Positions 5,337 through 7,357 of a stretch of DNA of 7,357 bases are shown one piece after another. A program made the translations under genes and the position numbers. The stretch's first letter is position 1. Every line of letters starts with the position of its first letter. The stretch comes from WHSM01 sp050701635 (GTDB taxonomy: Bacteria; Actinomycetota; Actinomycetes; Mycobacteriales; Micromonosporaceae). A model generated the notes under the pieces. The model was not told the DNA's origin and made no database searches. It was given only the letters and a program-made list of their open reading frames with translations. The DNA lies in assembly GCA_050701635.1 (NCBI GenBank), contig JBOGDF010000282.1, forward strand, positions 1 through 7,357, written 5' to 3'.

Positions 5337-7124
5337 ATGGACGACGTGACGCCGTTCTGCCTGTGGCACTCGGCCGGCCGGACCCGACTGGCCACCGGTC
5401 CGGTGACGCGCGCCCAGCTGCTGGCCGAGATGCCGCGCCCGGGTGAGCTGCCGGTGGTGAGCATGGTGCCGTACACCCAGCTGAGGGAACGCGGCTTCGT
5501 GATGCACGACGGGGGAGAGCCGATCCTGTCCCTGGTCGCCGAGCAGGTCACCGACGTCGAGCTCGATGAGCTGGTGGACGGCCCGGAGCCGGAGTTCGGC
5601 ACCTCGGGGGTACGTTTCGACCTGCCCGACGACGAGTTCGCCGACCGGATCGGGCGGGTGATCTCGGAGGAGATCTGCCGCGGCGAGGGCTCCAACTTCC
5701 TGCTCTCCCGGCACGGGTACGCCACCATCGAAGGCTTCGACGCCACCGTCGCCAAGGTGATCTTCCGCCGGCTGGTACGCAACGACCCGGACGCGTACGC
5801 CAGCTTCTGCTTCTACGACGGCGAGCGGTACTTCATCGGCTCCTCACCCGAGCGGCACGTCACCGTACACAAGGGCGAAGTGGTGATGAACCCGATCTGC
5901 GGCACCCTGCCGAAGTCGACGCTGACCCGGCGCGCCGACCTGATCGAGTTCCTCACCGACCCGAAGGAGATCAACGAGCTGTTCCAGGTGGTCGACGAAG
6001 AGCTCAAGATGATGTCGCGGATCTGCGGCGAGGGCGGCACCATCCGGGGGCCGTACCTCAAGGAGATGGGCGCGGTCATCCACACCGAGTACGAGCTGAT
6101 CGGGCACAGCAGGATGGACCCGGTCGACATCTTCCGGGACACCATGTTCGCCGCCACCATGATCGGCAGCCCGCTGGAGAACGCCGCCCGCATCATCCAC
6201 CGGTACGAAGACGCCTCCCGCCGTTACTACTCCTCGGCGATCGTGATCCACGACCGCGACGCGGCGGGGGAGGAGCGGCTCGACAGCGCGATCACCATCC
6301 GCACCATGGAGGTGACGCCGGACGGTGAAGCGCGGCTGCAGAGCGGCGGCAGCATCGTACGGGACTCCGAGCCGGCCAAGGAGGCGCGCGAGTGCCAGGC
6401 CAAGATCGAGGGGCTGCTGCACGCCGTCACCAGCGCCGAGCGCCGGGAACGGGTGCTGCCGCAGTACTCCGACCGGCTGGTCACCGACATCCTGCAGCTG
6501 CGCAACAAGTACCTGTCCCGGTTCTGGACCCAGGATCAGGAGGGCGGCCGGCTGGTCGCCGACGCGCCGGGCAAGTCGATCCTGGTGATCGACAACGAGG
6601 ACGAGTTCACGTACATGCTGCGGCACGTGCTGTCCCACCTCGGGTACGACGTCACGATCCGCGACTACGACGACCCCGAGCTGACCCTGACCGGCAGCGA
6701 CCTGGTGCTGGTCGGGCCGGGCCCCGGCGATCCGCTCGACCCGGACGATCCGAAGATGCGCCGGGTGCACGAGATCGTGCGTTCACTGCTGGCCAGCGGG
6801 ACGCGGTTCCTGGCGGTGTGCCTGGGGCACCAGGTGGTGTGCCACCAGCTCGGCATGGAGGTGGTGGCGGTCGACCCGCCGCTGCAGGGCGTACAGGAGA
6901 CGGTGGACCTGTTCGGGCGGCAGGAGCCGGTCGGCTTCTACAACACCTTCTTCGCGATGCGGCCGGAGACGGCGCCCGACGGTGTACAGATCGCGGCGGA
7001 GCCTGACGGCCGGGTGATCGCGCTGCGTTCGGAGCGGTTCGCGACCTTCCAGTTCCACGTCGAGTCGGTGCTGACCAGCAACTCGGCCACCATCCTGCGC
7101 GAAGCGCTGGAGCTGCTGCAGTAG
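5337..7124 (+). CDS. PhzE-like fused chorismate-utilising synthase and glutamine amidotransferase (ADIC / phenazine-type anthranilate synthase)
   Basis: This protein of 595 residues has two domains. The N-terminal part (about 1-370) is a chorismate-binding domain: FIGSSPERH (166-174), NPICGT (185-190), DEELKMMSRIC (220-230), HTEYELIG (249-256), ATMIGSPLENAARII (273-287) and LDSAITIRTMEV (315-326). The C-terminal part (about 412-595) is a class I glutamine amidotransferase: GPGPGDP (460-466), AVCLGHQ (493-499, C495 nucleophile) and FQFHVES (571-577, H574 and E576), so the triad is complete. GSPLENA replaces the SGAPK of TrpE, and HTEY and DEELKMM also match PhzE and enediyne ADIC synthases. 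The expected reaction is chorismate + glutamine to 2-amino-2-deoxyisochorismate; pyruvate loss to anthranilate cannot be excluded. Synthase-then-amidotransferase order argues against PabAB. A stop at 5304-5306 and no other start in between fix ATG 5337 (GTG 5346 is possible). No partner phenazine gene is present, so its product pathway is unknown. Confidence 0.9.
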   Translation: MDDVTPFCLWHSAGRTRLATGPVTRAQLLAEMPRPGELPVVSMVPYTQLRERGFVMHDGGEPILSLVAEQVTDVELDELVDGPEPEFGTSGVRFDLPDDEFADRIGRVISEEICRGEGSNFLLSRHGYATIEGFDATVAKVIFRRLVRNDPDAYASFCFYDGERYFIGSSPERHVTVHKGEVVMNPICGTLPKSTLTRRADLIEFLTDPKEINELFQVVDEELKMMSRICGEGGTIRGPYLKEMGAVIHTEYELIGHSRMDPVDIFRDTMFAATMIGSPLENAARIIHRYEDASRRYYSSAIVIHDRDAAGEERLDSAITIRTMEVTPDGEARLQSGGSIVRDSEPAKEARECQAKIEGLLHAVTSAERRERVLPQYSDRLVTDILQLRNKYLSRFWTQDQEGGRLVADAPGKSILVIDNEDEFTYMLRHVLSHLGYDVTIRDYDDPELTLTGSDLVLVGPGPGDPLDPDDPKMRRVHEIVRSLLASGTRFLAVCLGHQVVCHQLGMEVVAVDPPLQGVQETVDLFGRQEPVGFYNTFFAMRPETAPDGVQIAAEPDGRVIALRSERFATFQFHVESVLTSNSATILREALELLQ

Positions 7125-7173
7125 CGGTATGGTCGCGCAGCTGCCGTCGCGGGCGGGGCTGAGGGTGCGGGCG

Positions 7174-7357
7174 CTAGCGGGTGGGGCGGGCGGCGGTGCG
7201 GGCGCGCTGTTCGATCAGGTCGGGGTACCGGGGCCACAGCGTCTCGGGCAGGTCGTGGCCCATCCCGTCGATCACGTGCAGCTCGCAGTCCGGGATCGCC
7301 CGGGCGGTCGCCACCCCGCCGCTGACGTGGATCAGCGGGTCGGCGGCGCCGTGGAGC
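7174..7357 (-). CDS. Alpha/beta-fold hydrolase, C-terminal fragment (5' truncated by window edge)
   Basis: Sixty residues are visible before a TAG stop at 7176-7174; the start lies beyond the right edge. The fragment begins LHGAADPLIHVSGG, where the D of GAADPL (visible residue 6) is the usual catalytic Asp. It continues TARAIPDCELHVIDGMGHDL, where the His of GMGHD (residue 34) completes the Ser-Asp-His triad. LWPRYPDLIEQRAR then forms the last helix. This pattern is typical of actinobacterial alpha/beta hydrolases (esterase or peptidase-like); the nucleophile and substrate pocket are off the window, so no substrate can be named. It converges on the PhzE-like gene with 49 bases between the stops, in which I see no clear terminator. 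Too short for a full-length frame call, it is supported by the intact Asp/His motifs and clean codon use. Confidence 0.75.
   Translation of the reverse strand, partial: LHGAADPLIHVSGGVATARAIPDCELHVIDGMGHDLPETLWPRYPDLIEQRARTAARPTR

Noticed and set aside
5844..6770. Minus-strand open frame of 308 codons antisense to the PhzE-like gene.
   Set aside because: Typical high-GC antisense shadow; its sequence is rich in Val/Asp/His with no domain, while the plus strand has a full set of catalytic motifs.
7125..7173. Terminator between the convergent synthase and hydrolase genes.
   Set aside because: Only GC-rich sequence without a convincing stem-loop or T-run.
1..7357. Mobile element, CRISPR array, tRNA or toxin-antitoxin features.
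   Set aside because: No terminal inverted repeats, transposase motifs, spaced direct repeats, cloverleaf or small paired genes were recognised on either strand.

Overview
The window looks like chromosomal DNA of a high-GC actinobacterium. Codons end almost always in G or C, starts are ATG or GTG, genes are tightly packed, and the AckA and phosphoketolase sequences have an actinobacterial look. The frequent GTAC words with Val codon GTA (see findings) made me think of Micromonosporaceae (Micromonospora, Actinoplanes, Salinispora), but that is an impression rather than a proven assignment. No mobile element, CRISPR array, tRNA or rRNA was seen.

Layout from left to right. (1) 2-583, plus: C-terminal part of a class I SAM-dependent methyltransferase. 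It is cut at the left edge, which also holds a 12-bp tandem repeat. (2) 4063-600, minus: a two-gene operon of phosphoketolase (xfp) and a short acetate kinase (ackA). Stop and start overlap as TGATG. It converges on the methyltransferase with a 16-bp gap. (3) 4064-4247: a divergent promoter region. (4) 4248-5247, plus: a small VOC/glyoxalase-fold protein and a YdeI/OmdA-family protein separated by one base, probably co-translated. (5) 5337-7124, plus: one 595-residue protein joining a chorismate-utilising synthase domain to a class I glutamine amidotransferase. Its motifs are PhzE-like (2-amino-2-deoxyisochorismate synthase or phenazine-type anthranilate synthase). (6) 7357-7174, minus: the C-terminus of an alpha/beta hydrolase, cut at the right edge.

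How the genes work together. Xfp splits xylulose-5-P (and/or fructose-6-P) with phosphate to give acetyl phosphate plus an aldose phosphate. AckA then turns acetyl phosphate into acetate and ATP, or runs in reverse. Together they form a complete carbon-shunt module. The PhzE-like enzyme would draw chorismate and glutamine into an aromatic amine precursor for secondary metabolism. No other phenazine, enediyne or benzodiazepine genes lie in the window, so it is either an orphan or the edge of a cluster. The other genes are accessory or poorly defined.

I did not find a convincing undescribed system. The points most worth a second look are the unpartnered PhzE-like gene, the non-canonical acetate kinase motifs next to xfp, and the strong enrichment of the palindrome GTAC.
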